In this document: positions 18,164 to 28,176 of the stretch, in pieces | Layout of the letters: the number at the start of each line of letters is the position of its first letter | Numbering within the stretch: the stretch's first letter is position 1 | Source of the DNA: Clostridium sp. TW13 | GTDB taxonomy: Bacteria > Bacillota > Clostridia > Clostridiales > Clostridiaceae | Assembly (NCBI RefSeq): GCF_024345225.1 | Contig: NZ_BROD01000001.1 | Span: 3,546,516 to 3,610,515, forward strand | Direction of reading: 5' to 3' | DNA length: 64,000 nucleotides | The notes under the pieces: model-generated | What the model was told of the DNA's origin: nothing | The model's database searches: none | What the model saw: the letters and a program-made list of their open reading frames with translations, nothing else | Made by a program: the position numbers and the translations under genes

Positions 18164-18520
18164 TTAATCAATAAAAGTTTCACATTGTGTCCCCTCAGAA
18201 GATTTTGTACTGTTTCCACGAATAAATACATTTTCAGCAACACATCTATTCTCTGAATTATATTTACAATGTATAGCACCACACTGTATCTTTGGAGATA
18301 GAACAATTTTGGAATTAGTAAATGATTGTGCCACTTCTCCTGCATAATTAGTATTTACTAAATTCATCATGGCATTATGGAAATTTTTATATGCGTAAGT
18401 ATTACATTTTGTTTCAAAACTAGTATCTGCTCTTTCACCACTTATATCTATAATATTAGCACTACATAAACCATTAATATTATTTACACAATTTTCTGCA
18501 TTGCACATTAATTCTGTCAT
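18164..18520 (-). CDS. Cysteine-rich DUF1540 protein
   Basis: This 118-residue protein has two cysteine-rich modules, one at each end. The first is CNAENCVNNINGLCSANII with a later CNTY. The second is CGAIHCKYNSENRCVAENV with a later CETF. Each has four cysteines in the DUF1540 spacing, suggesting metal binding, though this has not been shown. The middle is a helical linker. The family is common in spore-forming Firmicutes and its role is unknown. ATG lies nine bases after AGGAGGG. That ribosome site is itself part of a hairpin, and the gene lies behind a conditional-looking terminator (see leader entries), so expression is probably switched in cis. Confidence 0.85.
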   Translation of the reverse strand: MTELMCNAENCVNNINGLCSANIIDISGERADTSFETKCNTYAYKNFHNAMMNLVNTNYAGEVAQSFTNSKIVLSPKIQCGAIHCKYNSENRCVAENVFIRGNSTKSSEGTQCETFID

Positions 18521-18693
18521 AAAAACTCCCTCCTAACGTCAATTATAGTTTGCGTTAAGGTGGTTTTTTTATTCTATACAAAAAAAGGCACCTCTATATT
18601 GAGGTGCAAGTAATAGATTAATTTTATAGAATCAGTTGCCATTAATTCTATATTTACATTATTGTCTTACCAACAATGATACTATACATTATA
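18521..18693 (-). promoter_or_regulatory. DUF1540 leader with mutually exclusive terminator, antiterminator and SD-blocking hairpins
   Basis: A -10 box TATAAT (18693-18688, minus) with a weak TTGTAC -35 starts a leader of about 160 bases. Two hairpins come first: 18658-18680 (ATTATTGT / ACAATGAT) and 18626-18651 (ATAGAAT / ATTCTAT). A terminator follows (18580-18607). A hairpin at 18529-18563 then pairs the ribosome site CGTTAGGAGG with CCACCTTAACG. A third structure, 18558-18593 (AGGTG.TTTTTTT with AAAAAAA.CACCT), would consume one arm of each of the other two. No known riboswitch or T-box consensus is recognised. Confidence 0.6.
18580..18607 (-). terminator. Terminator inside the DUF1540 leader
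   Basis: The GCACCTC / GAGGTGC stem with a six-base loop is followed on the minus strand by GCC and seven T residues. It lies 60 bases upstream of the start codon rather than after a gene, which points to attenuation or to a separate small RNA. Confidence 0.7.
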
Positions 18694-18780
18694 TATCAAG
18701 ATTTAGTTGTACAATTGTTAACTTTTTGTTAATTTTTATTCTCTTGATATTTATATCGATTACATAAATCTTATTATATG

Positions 18781-18811
18781 AAAAAAAGAGAGGAATTATT
18801 CATTCCTCTCT
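18781..18811 (-). terminator. Terminator of pyk
   Basis: The perfect 10-base stem AGAGAGGAAT / ATTCCTCTCT is followed by seven T residues on the minus strand, about 60 bases past the pyk stop. Confidence 0.85.
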
Positions 18812-18869
18812 TTCTTAAATGAAAGTTTATTATAAATTATTTATCGTACATCTGTACTATAATATAAAA

Positions 18870-20291
18870 TTATTCTACTACAGTAACCTTCATTAAGTTA
18901 GTTGCTCCAACCTTATCAACTGGAACTCCTGCTGCAACTACTACTGTATCTCCAGCATTAACAAGTCCTGCTTCTTTAGCTATTACAACTGATTTTTCCA
19001 TCATTTCATCTGTTGAAGTAAACTTGTCAGCAACTATTGGTAATACACCCCAAGATATTGCTAACTTCTTAGCAACTCTTTCACATGAAGTTACTGCAAC
19101 TACTGGACAAGCTGGTCTGCATTGAGATAATCTCTTAGCTGTTGCTCCACTTTGAGTTGAAGCTACTATAGCTGAAGCTTTTAATTCATCAGCAGCATTG
19201 CATGCAGCTCTTGAAATAACTCCTTCTATAGCTGGTATATGTTTAGTAGCCTTTGATACTGAAACTTTGTAGCTTAATTGTTTTTCAGTTTCTTCAGCTA
19301 TTTTAGCCATTGTTTGAACAGCTTCTACTGGGTAAGTTCCGTTAGCACTTTCTCCAGAAAGCATGATTGCATCTGTTCCATCTAATATAGCGTTAGCTAC
19401 GTCTGAAACTTCTGCTCTTGTTGGTCTTGGGTTTCTGATCATTGAATCTAACATTTGTGTTGCAGTTATAACTGGCTTTCCTACTGCATTACATTTTTGG
19501 ATCATCATCTTTTGAGCTGCTGGTACTTGTTCTATTGGAATTTCAACACCTAGATCTCCTCTAGCTACCATGATACCATCTGAAACTTCAATGATTGAAT
19601 CTATGTTATCTACGCCTTCTTGGTTTTCTATCTTAGAGAATATTTGTATATCTTCTCCACCATTTTCAGCTAATACTTTTCTTATTGCTAAAACATCTTC
19701 TGCTTTTCTTATGAAAGATGCTGCAACTACATTAACACCCATTTCGCATCCGAATATTAAATCTGACTTATCTTTTTCAGTCATTGCTGGTAATTTAATT
19801 GAAACTCCTGGTACGTTAACTCCCTTATGAGTTCCTACTAAACCTGTATTCATAACTAAACATTGAATAGCATTTCCTTCTACTGATTCAACCTTTAATC
19901 CTACTAAACCATCATCTATTAATATAGTGTCTCCTGGTTTAACGTCTTTAGCTAAGTTAGCATAAGTTACTGAACATTTAGTTGTATCTCCAATAACATC
20001 TTCTGCTCCTGCATAAATTGTAAACTTTGAACCTAAAGTTAATTCAACTTTGTTTGGCTCGAATTTACCTGTTCTTATTTCTGGTCCCTTAGTATCTAAA
20101 ACTACAGCTATTTCTTTATTGTATTCTTTAGCTAATTTCTTTACTAATTCAATTCTTCCTCTATGTTCTTCATGATCTCCATGAGAGAAGTTGTGTCTTG
20201 AAGCGTTCATACCTGCTTCGATTATTTTTGATAATATTTCTGGATTTTCACTAGCTGGTCCAATTGTACAAACCATTTTTGTCTTTCTCAT
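18870..20291 (-). CDS. pyk: Pyruvate kinase
   Basis: ATG at 20291 follows AAGGAGTG and gives 473 residues, the usual length. The upstream 13 codons have no better site. Conserved blocks are KMVCTIGPAS near the start, FSHGDHEEHRGRI (bacterial variant of the NFSHG site), MVARGDLGVEIP, KPVITATQMLDSM and DVANAILDGTDAIMLSGES. It converts phosphoenolpyruvate and ADP to pyruvate and ATP, the last step of glycolysis, in the cytoplasm. The short form lacks the extra C-terminal PEP-utiliser domain found in Bacillus and Geobacillus enzymes. It follows pfkA by 103 bases and is probably co-transcribed, ending at the 18781 terminator. Confidence 0.96.
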   Translation of the reverse strand: MRKTKMVCTIGPASENPEILSKIIEAGMNASRHNFSHGDHEEHRGRIELVKKLAKEYNKEIAVVLDTKGPEIRTGKFEPNKVELTLGSKFTIYAGAEDVIGDTTKCSVTYANLAKDVKPGDTILIDDGLVGLKVESVEGNAIQCLVMNTGLVGTHKGVNVPGVSIKLPAMTEKDKSDLIFGCEMGVNVVAASFIRKAEDVLAIRKVLAENGGEDIQIFSKIENQEGVDNIDSIIEVSDGIMVARGDLGVEIPIEQVPAAQKMMIQKCNAVGKPVITATQMLDSMIRNPRPTRAEVSDVANAILDGTDAIMLSGESANGTYPVEAVQTMAKIAEETEKQLSYKVSVSKATKHIPAIEGVISRAACNAADELKASAIVASTQSGATAKRLSQCRPACPVVAVTSCERVAKKLAISWGVLPIVADKFTSTDEMMEKSVVIAKEAGLVNAGDTVVVAAGVPVDKVGATNLMKVTVVE

Positions 20292-20394
20292 TTGACTTAC
20301 ACTCCTTATTCTTCTTTTTTGTAACCCCAAATTATATAAATAATTTAAAAGTATAACTATATTAAAATTAAAATAAAATTAAGCTAATTTATAA

Positions 20395-21354
20395 TTAATA
20401 TGAAAGTGCTTTTGCTATTTCATATAATTTGTCATCAAATTTTCTTTCCATTGCTAAAGCTTCATCTATATCATCATCAACAACTTCGTTATTTCTGATA
20501 CCTACTACTCTGCAAGTTTTTTCTTCCATTAAAAGTTCAACAGCTCTTGCACCTAATCTTGATGCTAAAACTCTATCACTTGCTGTAGGACTTCCACCTC
20601 TTTGAATATGACCAAGAATTGTTGCTCTTGTTTCTATGCCTGTTACACTTTCGATATATTTAGCTAGTTCATTTGAACCACCAATACCTTCTGCAACTAA
20701 AACTAAATTGTGCATTTTGCCATTAGCTTTTCCTTCTAGAATCACTCTACAAAGATCATCCTTATCATAACCTTTTTCAGGAACAATTATTGATTCAGCT
20801 CCTCCTGCTATACCTGCGTATAGAGCAAGATCTCCACAATCTCTTCCCATAATTTCAACTACAGACACTCTTTCATGTGATGTTGAAGTATCTCTTAATT
20901 TATTTATTGCATCTAAAGCTGTATTTAATGCAGTATCAAATCCAATAGTATAATCTGTGTAAGCTAAATCATTATCGATTGTTCCTGGTAAACCTATTGT
21001 TTTTACACCAAGCTTTGACAAAAGCTTAGCACCCATAAATGATCCATCTCCACCAATTACTACTAGAGCATCTACTCCATAAGCTTTAAGTATATTAGCA
21101 GCTTTTATTCTTGTCTCTTCTTGTTTAAACTCAAGACATCTGGCAGTTCTTAAAATAGTACCACCTCTTTGGATGATATCTGAAACACTACTTCTGTCCA
21201 TTTTGAACAATTCTCCATTAACTAGTCCAGCATATCCTCTTTGTACACCCATAACCTCTAGACCATTATGAAGAGCCATTCTTACAACTGCTCTAATTGC
21301 AGCATTCATTCCTGGTGCATCTCCACCACTTGTTAAAACGGCGATCTTTTTCAT
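20395..21354 (-). CDS. pfkA: ATP-dependent 6-phosphofructokinase
   Basis: ATG at 21354 follows GGAGGAT and gives 319 residues, the exact usual bacterial length. Motifs: [17 protein letters not shown] (ATP site), [20 protein letters not shown] (catalytic Asp), [10 protein letters not shown] and [20 protein letters not shown] with Gly after Gly-Asp is the ATP-using rather than pyrophosphate-using pattern. It phosphorylates fructose 6-phosphate, the committed step of glycolysis, as a tetramer regulated by PEP/ADP in relatives. It is the first gene of the pfkA-pyk unit, with a promoter at 21435-21463. Confidence 0.96.
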   Translation of the reverse strand: MKKIAVLTSGGDAPGMNAAIRAVVRMALHNGLEVMGVQRGYAGLVNGELFKMDRSSVSDIIQRGGTILRTARCLEFKQEETRIKAANILKAYGVDALVVIGGDGSFMGAKLLSKLGVKTIGLPGTIDNDLAYTDYTIGFDTALNTALDAINKLRDTSTSHERVSVVEIMGRDCGDLALYAGIAGGAESIIVPEKGYDKDDLCRVILEGKANGKMHNLVLVAEGIGGSNELAKYIESVTGIETRATILGHIQRGGSPTASDRVLASRLGARAVELLMEEKTCRVVGIRNNEVVDDDIDEALAMERKFDDKLYEIAKALSY

Positions 21355-21434
21355 ATATATATCCTCCTCCACGCTACAGGGTCTATTGTCGTCCCATGTA
21401 TAGTGATTTCTACCCACTTTGTACTAACATATAA

Positions 21435-21463
21435 ATTTTACAAAAAGAATTGAACTTTTTCAA
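21435..21463 (-). promoter_or_regulatory. Sigma-A-type promoter of pfkA-pyk
   Basis: On the minus strand, TTGAAA (21463-21458), a 17-base spacer and TAAAAT (21440-21435) lie about 80 bases before the pfkA start. A TGTCGAA sequence (21609-21603) lies further upstream. Confidence 0.6.
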
Positions 21464-21671
21464 CCTATTTCGCCTTGAAATATAAAATAAATAATTTTTT
21501 TATCATTTGCTACTAAATATTATGGCCTATTTTAGATTTTAATATTACTTTATTCAAAATATACACAAACATTTTGTAACACTTACTTTCCTATTTTACC
21601 ATTTCGACAGCAAAATTACTATAATAATTATTTCACTATTTTTATCTGGATTAATTTACATTAAATTGCTA

Positions 21672-24600
21672 TTATTTTTCAACAATTTTCACGTTATTTT
21701 CTCCAAATTTACCTCTTAACATTTCCATTACTTCTTCATCTAAACGCACCCACATATCATGATTCATTCTAAAAGTCTTTTTTTCTTTCTCTGCATAAAT
21801 GTATATAGGAGTCTCTCCTTTATACAAAGTAAGTAAAACTTTCAATAACGGGATACTCTTCTGGGCTATTTCTGTATTTTCTACTCTTAGGTACAGTTTA
21901 GAATTATCTACTTTTTCTAGAGGCATAATATCCTCACATAAAATCTTAGGTTCTTCATCTTCTCTTATGCTCACCCTACCTCTTATTACAACTAACTCAT
22001 CCTCATTTATAAGAGAACTTACTTTATGCATAGTCTTTGGGAACACAATAACTTCTATAATCCCAGTTAAATCCTCTAAAGATACAAAGGCCATGATGTC
22101 ATTATTTCTAGTTACCTTCCTACTAACTGAAGATATTATTCCGCCAATCAATACTCTTTCCCCATCTCTTACAGTATCTAAGTCCATTTCTTGTAGTTGT
22201 TGAAATTCATTTTCCTCTACTTCATTCAATGAAGACTCTACAGCTAGTATTTTCTCAATCTCTATACTTGTTTGTTCTTTTAGACTCTGCTCATATTCAT
22301 CTAAAGGATGCCCACTCAAATATAATCCAGTCATCTCTTTTTCAATAGCTAACAAATTTTTCTTATTGAACTCTTTTATATTTGGATAATCTAATTTAGG
22401 CTGTTCTAAAACATTCCCCATTTCCTCTCCAAACAAACTGATTTGACCTTCAATATTCTTTTTCCTTTGATTGTTAACACCATCTAGTAATTTTTCATGT
22501 ACTGCTAAAAGCTTTGATCTAAAAATTCCAAATTGATCAAAAGCACCTACTTTTATTAAACTTTCAAGAGCTCTTTTATTTATTACTGCTGTATCTACTT
22601 TGTAGCAAAAGTCTTGCAAGTCATTAAACTTCCCTTTTTCATTCCTACTTTTTACTATACTTTCAACTACATTTCCCCCTACATTTTTAACTGCTGCCAA
22701 ACCAAACCTTATTGTATCTCCATCAACTGTAAATCTTGAATAACTCTCATTTATATCTGGAGGCAATACCTTTATACCTGATTTTTCTGCAAATCTGATG
22801 TAAAATGCAACCTTGTCACTACTTCCCATCACAGAATTCAGCATAGCTGCAATATATTCTACAGGATAATATCTCATTAAGTAAGCTGTTTGAAACCCTA
22901 CTACTGCATAAGCTGCTGCATGTGACTTATTAAAAGCATAAGAAGCAAAATCCATCATTTGATCAAATATTTTATTTCCAGCCTCTTCTGATATTCCATT
23001 TCTTATACACCCTGGAACTGTCACAACTCCATTTTCATCTTCTATACCAAATACAAAGTTCTTTCTTTCCTGCTCCATAACAGAATGTTTTTTCTTTGAC
23101 ATAGCTCTTCTTACTAAGTCTGAACGTCCCAAGGAATAACCTGCAAGATCTCTAACAATCTGCATTACTTGCTCCTGATATACCATTACTCCATAGGTAA
23201 CATTTAAAATTGGTTCAAGCTCTGGAGTTATATATTCAATCTTATCTGGATTATTTTTGTTTTGTATATATCTAGGTATCTCTGCCATTGGACCTGGTCG
23301 ATAAAGAGATATACCTGCTATAATATCCTCAATAGAGTCTGGTTTCAATTCTTTCATGAACGAAGTAATCCCTGCAGATTCAAGTTGGAATACACCTACA
23401 GTTTCCCCATCTCCAATCATTTTGTAAACAGTGCTATCGTTAAAATCTATTTTATCTAAATCTATATCTATACCTTTATTAACTTTTATCATATCAACAG
23501 CATCTTTTAATACTGTTAAAGTACGTAACCCAAGAAAGTCCATCTTTAATAAGCCTAGCTCTTCTAAAGTTGTCATATCAAATTGGGTTACTATATTATC
23601 CTCATTCCTTTGTAAAGGTACATATTCTACTAAAGGCCTTGATGCTATAACAACCCCTGCTGCATGTGTAGAAGAATGCCTTGGGAGCCCTTCAAGACTC
23701 TTACTTATATCTATTAGTTCTTTGACTCTTTCATCGGAATCATAGAATGCCTTAAGTTCTGGGTTAAGATCTAATGCCTTTTCTATGGTCACCCCAAGTA
23801 CAGAAGGGATCATTTTAGCTACTTTATCTACTTCTGCATAAGAATAGTTCATAGCTCTTCCTACATCCCTTATACACATCCTAGCAGCCATAGTTCCAAA
23901 AGTAATAATTTGAGATACATTGCTACTTCCATATCTTCTAACAACATAATCTATTACTTCTTGCCTTCTCTCATAGCAGAAATCAGAATCTATATCTGGC
24001 ATACTTACTCTCTCTGGATTCAAAAACCTCTCAAAAATAAGGCCATACTTTATTGGATCTATTTTTGTTATGCCTAAGGTATATGCCACTATTGACCCTG
24101 CACCAGAACCTCTTCCTGGACCTGTAGGTATTCCGTTATCATTAGCAAATTTAATAAAGTCCCAAACTATTAAGAAATAGTCTACATATCCCATTTGGTT
24201 AATGACTCCCAACTCATAGTTTAGTCTGTCAGTATAAAGTTTTGCTTCTTCACTTGTTTCTGATACTTTTAAAATATTATCTATATTAAACTCAATATTT
24301 CTAACTTCTTCAAAGACATCATATCTTTCGATCATCCCTTTAAAGCACAATTCTGCCAAATATCCAAAAGGAGTAACCCCTTCTGGCAAAGGGAATCTAG
24401 GTAACTTTGAAACATGAAATTCATAATCAAAGTTACATTTTTCTGCAATCTTAACTGTATTCTCTAAAGCCTCAGGCACATAAGAGAACAGTTCCCACAT
24501 CTCCTCTTTTGACTTTAAATAAAATTGATCTGAAGGATATCTCATTCTCTTCTCTTCATCTACTGTTTTTCCTGTTTGAATGCATAAAAGAATGTCATGC

Positions 24601-25253
24601 GCTTTAGCATCTTTCTGCTCTATATAATGCACATCATTAGTAGCAACTAAAGGTATATCTAATTCCTTTGCCATTTCAATTAGAATTCCATTTACTTTTC
24701 TTTCTTCATCCATACCATGATATTGCAACTCTAAGTAAAAATCTTCTTTAAATATCTTTTTATAAAATAATGCTGTTTCTTTTGCCTTATCAATTTGACC
24801 ATTAAGTGTTAATGATTGCACTTCCCCTCCAAGGCAAGCACTTAATGCTACTAATCCTTCACAATTATTCTTTAAAAACTCATGATCAACTCTTGGCTTA
24901 TAATAGAATCCATCAATAGATGCTGAAGACACTATATTCATTAAATTTTTATATCCAGTCTCATTTTTCACCAATAAAACTAAATGATATGTACCGTTGC
25001 CATCCTCATTATTCTTAAGCTTCATAGACTTAGGCGCAACGTACACCTCGCAACCTAAAATAGGTTTTATGCCAGCATCCTTTGCAGCTTTATAAAGCTC
25101 CACACATCCATACATAACTCCATGATCTGAAATTCCTATACTATGCATATTTAATTCTTTTGCTTTTTGTATTATATTTTTAATCTTTGCAGATCCATCA
25201 AGCAAGCTATACCCTGTATGTAAGTGTAAATGTACAAAATCTCTATTCTCCAA
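21672..25253 (-). CDS. dnaE: DNA polymerase III alpha subunit, DnaE type
   Basis: This protein of about 1193 residues begins DFVHLHLHTGYSLLDG, the PHP domain with its metal-binding histidines. The polymerase core includes GPGRGSGAGSIVAYTLGIT and the catalytic PDIDSDFCYERRQ, followed by VYQEQVMQI. A helix-hairpin-helix region and a C-terminal OB-fold (GGIISSVSRKVTRNNDIMAF) follow. Clostridia usually carry PolC plus DnaE; the DnaE enzyme extends RNA primers and makes part of the lagging strand. I prefer TTG at 25253, ten bases after AGAGGA. GTG at 25262 would be almost touching that site. Confidence 0.95.
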   Translation of the reverse strand: MENRDFVHLHLHTGYSLLDGSAKIKNIIQKAKELNMHSIGISDHGVMYGCVELYKAAKDAGIKPILGCEVYVAPKSMKLKNNEDGNGTYHLVLLVKNETGYKNLMNIVSSASIDGFYYKPRVDHEFLKNNCEGLVALSACLGGEVQSLTLNGQIDKAKETALFYKKIFKEDFYLELQYHGMDEERKVNGILIEMAKELDIPLVATNDVHYIEQKDAKAHDILLCIQTGKTVDEEKRMRYPSDQFYLKSKEEMWELFSYVPEALENTVKIAEKCNFDYEFHVSKLPRFPLPEGVTPFGYLAELCFKGMIERYDVFEEVRNIEFNIDNILKVSETSEEAKLYTDRLNYELGVINQMGYVDYFLIVWDFIKFANDNGIPTGPGRGSGAGSIVAYTLGITKIDPIKYGLIFERFLNPERVSMPDIDSDFCYERRQEVIDYVVRRYGSSNVSQIITFGTMAARMCIRDVGRAMNYSYAEVDKVAKMIPSVLGVTIEKALDLNPELKAFYDSDERVKELIDISKSLEGLPRHSSTHAAGVVIASRPLVEYVPLQRNEDNIVTQFDMTTLEELGLLKMDFLGLRTLTVLKDAVDMIKVNKGIDIDLDKIDFNDSTVYKMIGDGETVGVFQLESAGITSFMKELKPDSIEDIIAGISLYRPGPMAEIPRYIQNKNNPDKIEYITPELEPILNVTYGVMVYQEQVMQIVRDLAGYSLGRSDLVRRAMSKKKHSVMEQERKNFVFGIEDENGVVTVPGCIRNGISEEAGNKIFDQMMDFASYAFNKSHAAAYAVVGFQTAYLMRYYPVEYIAAMLNSVMGSSDKVAFYIRFAEKSGIKVLPPDINESYSRFTVDGDTIRFGLAAVKNVGGNVVESIVKSRNEKGKFNDLQDFCYKVDTAVINKRALESLIKVGAFDQFGIFRSKLLAVHEKLLDGVNNQRKKNIEGQISLFGEEMGNVLEQPKLDYPNIKEFNKKNLLAIEKEMTGLYLSGHPLDEYEQSLKEQTSIEIEKILAVESSLNEVEENEFQQLQEMDLDTVRDGERVLIGGIISSVSRKVTRNNDIMAFVSLEDLTGIIEVIVFPKTMHKVSSLINEDELVVIRGRVSIREDEEPKILCEDIMPLEKVDNSKLYLRVENTEIAQKSIPLLKVLLTLYKGETPIYIYAEKEKKTFRMNHDMWVRLDEEVMEMLRGKFGENNVKIVEK

Positions 25254-25326
25254 AAAAATCACTTCCTCTCTAGAAAAAGTTCTATCCCTATTATACCCTT
25301 AAAATAAGGTATGAACAATGAACATT

Positions 25327-25365
25327 GTAAAAAGTCCTAGAGAAGCTGTTACTCTCTAGGACTTT
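25327..25365 (-). terminator. Terminator of the chemotaxis receptor gene
   Basis: The perfect 13-base stem AAAGTCCTAGAGA / TCTCTAGGACTTT has a short T-run on the minus side. Confidence 0.8.
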
Positions 25366-25397
25366 ATATTATAAAATTTATTTTTTGTTAAATTATT

Positions 25398-26705
25398 TTA
25401 GAATTTAAACACATTAACCTGCTTTTTAAGTTCATCAGCCATACTATCTAATGTTTCTGCAGATGCAGCCATTTCTTGTGCTGATGCATTAAGTTCTTGT
25501 GTTGAGGCTGTAATTTCCTCAGTTGAAGCAGCTATTTCTTCTGAAATCCCTGAAACTGTTTCTACCTTTTCTAAAATTAAATTCTTTTCTTTATCAATTC
25601 CTACTACAGATTTACTAATTGATTCAATTTTAGGAGTTACATCTTTTATACTGTTGTTTATATTATCAAATATACCTAAAGATTCTCTCAAAATAGCACT
25701 TTGGTCTTTAATTTCTGTATGCATAGTTTCTGATTGATTCTTCATTTGAGTAGCATTTTCTAAAATACCATTCCCTATGTTCTTTATGTTAGAACTTGCT
25801 TCCTTACTCTGTTCTGCAAGTCTTCTTACTTCTTCTGCCACTACTGCAAATCCTCTACCTGCTTCTCCAGCACTAGCAGCTTCTATAGCTGCATTAAGTG
25901 CTAAAAGATTTGTTTGTTCAGAAATATCATTTATTAAATTAATTATATCATTAACTTGTTTAACATTTTCCATTGTGGCTTGTACTTTATGTTCAAACTC
26001 TTTAAAGTTATCTATTAAATTATTAAATACATCCACTACCTGTTTTATAGATACCTTACTCTTATTACTTTCATCTTCTACTCCACTAGATAGTTCAGAT
26101 ATATTCTTAAAATCTTTAGTTATATCATCAAGATGCTTTCCAAAGTTCTCTAACGCTGTTACTATAACAGTTAGTTCTTCCGCTTGTTTCACTGATCCAT
26201 TACTAATTTCAGTCATTGAATTAGAAATATTCTCTGCTGATATTGAGAATTGTTGAGTTACTGAGTTTAAATCACTTGATGATTTGTAAACATCTTCACT
26301 ACTTTGATTAATGCCCTTAATTGTATTAATCATATTGTCTCTAGTGTGGTTTATATCTTTAATTAGTCTTGCAAAATCATTATCCTTTTGTGCAACCTTT
26401 TCCAATGTTGCTGTAACATCATTGTTAGAACTTAAGTCACCTTCTGCCATACGTTTAGCTAGCTGCGCAATATGCTTTACATTCCTAGTTAAAAATAAAT
26501 TAATTGATACAGTCACCAAACTTAATAATATTATTATAACAATTGTTTCTGTTATAAATAGACCTTTTAATCCAGTAGCTTCTTTTACTGTGCTTACAGC
26601 TACAGTATATGTAACAAAGCTTGCAATTCCAACAGCTATTGTGATTGACCCTATAATTAGAAGTAGCATTTGAATAATTAACTTTGATTTCTTTTTCTCC
26701 TTCAT
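25398..26705 (-). CDS. Methyl-accepting chemotaxis protein without a large sensor domain
   Basis: ATG at 26705 follows GGGGGAAG and gives 435 residues; an upstream frame of seven codons is unsupported. Two membrane segments (about 11-31 and 43-63) are separated by only a dozen residues, so there is no extracellular ligand domain. A HAMP domain follows (about 64-118). The signalling coiled coil has the hairpin tip [20 protein letters not shown] and flanking methylation regions rich in Glu/Gln. Such receptors dock CheA/CheW; sensing would have to occur in the membrane, HAMP or through partners. It is transcribed alone. Confidence 0.9.
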   Translation of the reverse strand: MKEKKKSKLIIQMLLLIIGSITIAVGIASFVTYTVAVSTVKEATGLKGLFITETIVIIILLSLVTVSINLFLTRNVKHIAQLAKRMAEGDLSSNNDVTATLEKVAQKDNDFARLIKDINHTRDNMINTIKGINQSSEDVYKSSSDLNSVTQQFSISAENISNSMTEISNGSVKQAEELTVIVTALENFGKHLDDITKDFKNISELSSGVEDESNKSKVSIKQVVDVFNNLIDNFKEFEHKVQATMENVKQVNDIINLINDISEQTNLLALNAAIEAASAGEAGRGFAVVAEEVRRLAEQSKEASSNIKNIGNGILENATQMKNQSETMHTEIKDQSAILRESLGIFDNINNSIKDVTPKIESISKSVVGIDKEKNLILEKVETVSGISEEIAASTEEITASTQELNASAQEMAASAETLDSMADELKKQVNVFKF

Positions 26706-26817
26706 TTTCTTCCCCCATCCCAACATATTTTTTTATAATTAACTATATTTTAGCACGAAAATGCATAAATTGTATATTTATTTAATATATACTATAAGAA
26801 ATGTATTAAGACGTATT

Positions 26818-26852
26818 AAAAGGAAGAAAACTCATCAAATCTTCTTCCTTTT
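26818..26852 (-). terminator. Terminator after the rapZ-yvcK-whiA-Dabb run
   Basis: The stem AAAAGGAAG / CTTCCTTTT lies 30 bases past the stop of the Dabb gene. Confidence 0.7.
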
Positions 26853-26881
26853 AATAACTTTTTCTCTGCAATAACTAAATT

Positions 26882-27169
26882 TTAAACAAAATCCACAGTT
26901 TTAGATACCTCTAATAATGGTTTTAGATTTTTTAACACTTCATTAACATGATAATCAGATACTGCATATATCTCATAATCTTCTTTAGAATCAAATCGTG
27001 TAATTAATGCTATATCAAAACTCCTATCATTTTTTACGACATCAACTCCAACTTCTAGCTGCTTAAGTTGTGGAATTTTTCCTTCCATGCTATTTAAAAT
27101 ACCACTTGCTTTTTTTAAATTATCTTCTGTTGCTTCTTTTAATTTAAAAAACACTATGTGCGTAAACAT
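26882..27169 (-). CDS. Dabb (stress-responsive A/B barrel) domain protein
   Basis: This 95-residue single-domain protein begins MFTHIVFFKLKEAT and ends in SDYHVNEVLKNLKPLLE, the ordinary Dabb pattern of a dimeric alpha-beta barrel. The family includes small stress proteins and some cyclases. No catalytic role can be assigned. ATG follows GGAAGGTGAG. It lies 36 bases after whiA on the same strand and is probably the last gene of that operon, ahead of the 26818 terminator. Confidence 0.85.
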   Translation of the reverse strand: MFTHIVFFKLKEATEDNLKKASGILNSMEGKIPQLKQLEVGVDVVKNDRSFDIALITRFDSKEDYEIYAVSDYHVNEVLKNLKPLLEVSKTVDFV

Positions 27170-27205
27170 CCTATCTCACCTTCCTTTCTTACATTCTTTA
27201 ACTGC

Positions 27206-28159
27206 TTATATATTCTCTTCATGTTTTAATTCATTTGCTATCTTTTCTATCTTTCTCAACCTATGATTTATTCCTGATTTACCTACTGGCGGATTTAACA
27301 TCTCTCCTAGTTCTTTCAAGGATTCATCTGGATATTCTAATCTTAATTCAGCAACTTCTCTAAGATTCTGCGGAAGCCTCGAAAGACCAATTTCTCTTTG
27401 AATAAGTTTTATGCTCTCCACTTGCCTTACAGCTGCATTTACAGTTTTACTTAAATTAGCAGTTTCACAGTTTACCAATCTATTTACATTATTCCTCATT
27501 TCTTTCATTATTCTTATATTCTCCAACTCTAATAAAGAAGAATGCGCTCCAATTATATTAAGCAAATCTACTATTTGCTCACCTTCCTTTATATAGACAA
27601 TATAAGAACTTTTTCTTTGTATGACTTTAGAATTCAATCCAAATTTATTAATAAGTTTACATAAATCCTCGGCATATTCTACACTATGTGTTACAAATTC
27701 TAGATGGTAAGTTTTTTCTGGATTACTTATGCTGGCACCACCTAAAAAAGAACCTCTAATATATGCCCTTGCTGCTTCATCTGTACTAACCATACTATCA
27801 TCAATTGCATAATCTAAAGACATTAATCCATTGACTTCCTTAAGTATGCCTGTTTCATTTAATAACTCCTTAACTCCCATCTCTTCTGTTATAAGAACCA
27901 TATATATATTATTCTTTTTTAAAGAGTTACTTCTCTTTACCATAAGCTTTGAATGTATGCCAAAATGATCTTTTAGTAATGTAAATACTAATCTGGCCAA
28001 AGCAGGATTTTCAGTTGTTACTCTAAAACTTAATTGTCTTCCGCTAAATGCCAAAGTACCACTCACCTTCATTATTGCTGATAACTCAGCTAGAGCTTCT
28101 TCCTTTGGCATATCTACATATCTACATATTTCTCCTTTTACTTTTGATGAAAAAGACAT
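27206..28159 (-). CDS. whiA: WhiA-type DNA-binding regulator
   Basis: ATG at 28159 (MSFSSKVKGEICRY) follows GAGGAA and gives 317 residues, the family's usual size. The N-terminal two thirds is a LAGLIDADG homing-endonuclease-like fold without nuclease residues: ARAYIRGSFLGGASISNPEK and YHLEFVTHSVEYAEDLC. The C-terminus is a helix-turn-helix: LREVAELRLEYPDESLKELG, then PPVGKSGINHRLRKIE. WhiA affects cell division and chromosome segregation in Bacillus and sporulation in Streptomyces. It lies 17 bases after yvcK within the conserved rapZ-yvcK-whiA cluster. Confidence 0.95.
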   Translation of the reverse strand: MSFSSKVKGEICRYVDMPKEEALAELSAIMKVSGTLAFSGRQLSFRVTTENPALARLVFTLLKDHFGIHSKLMVKRSNSLKKNNIYMVLITEEMGVKELLNETGILKEVNGLMSLDYAIDDSMVSTDEAARAYIRGSFLGGASISNPEKTYHLEFVTHSVEYAEDLCKLINKFGLNSKVIQRKSSYIVYIKEGEQIVDLLNIIGAHSSLLELENIRIMKEMRNNVNRLVNCETANLSKTVNAAVRQVESIKLIQREIGLSRLPQNLREVAELRLEYPDESLKELGEMLNPPVGKSGINHRLRKIEKIANELKHEENI

Positions 28160-28176
28160 GGTAATTCCTCGCAATT

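Noticed and set aside
18608-18693. Independent small RNA gene ending at 18580
   Set aside because: Possible, but the hairpin arms overlap with the antiterminator and ribosome-site hairpin of the next gene, so a cis leader explains more. Not excluded.
25777-26256. 159-codon open frame on the plus strand
   Set aside because: It is opposite the chemotaxis receptor coiled coil, whose repetitive codons leave the reverse frame open. No start signal.
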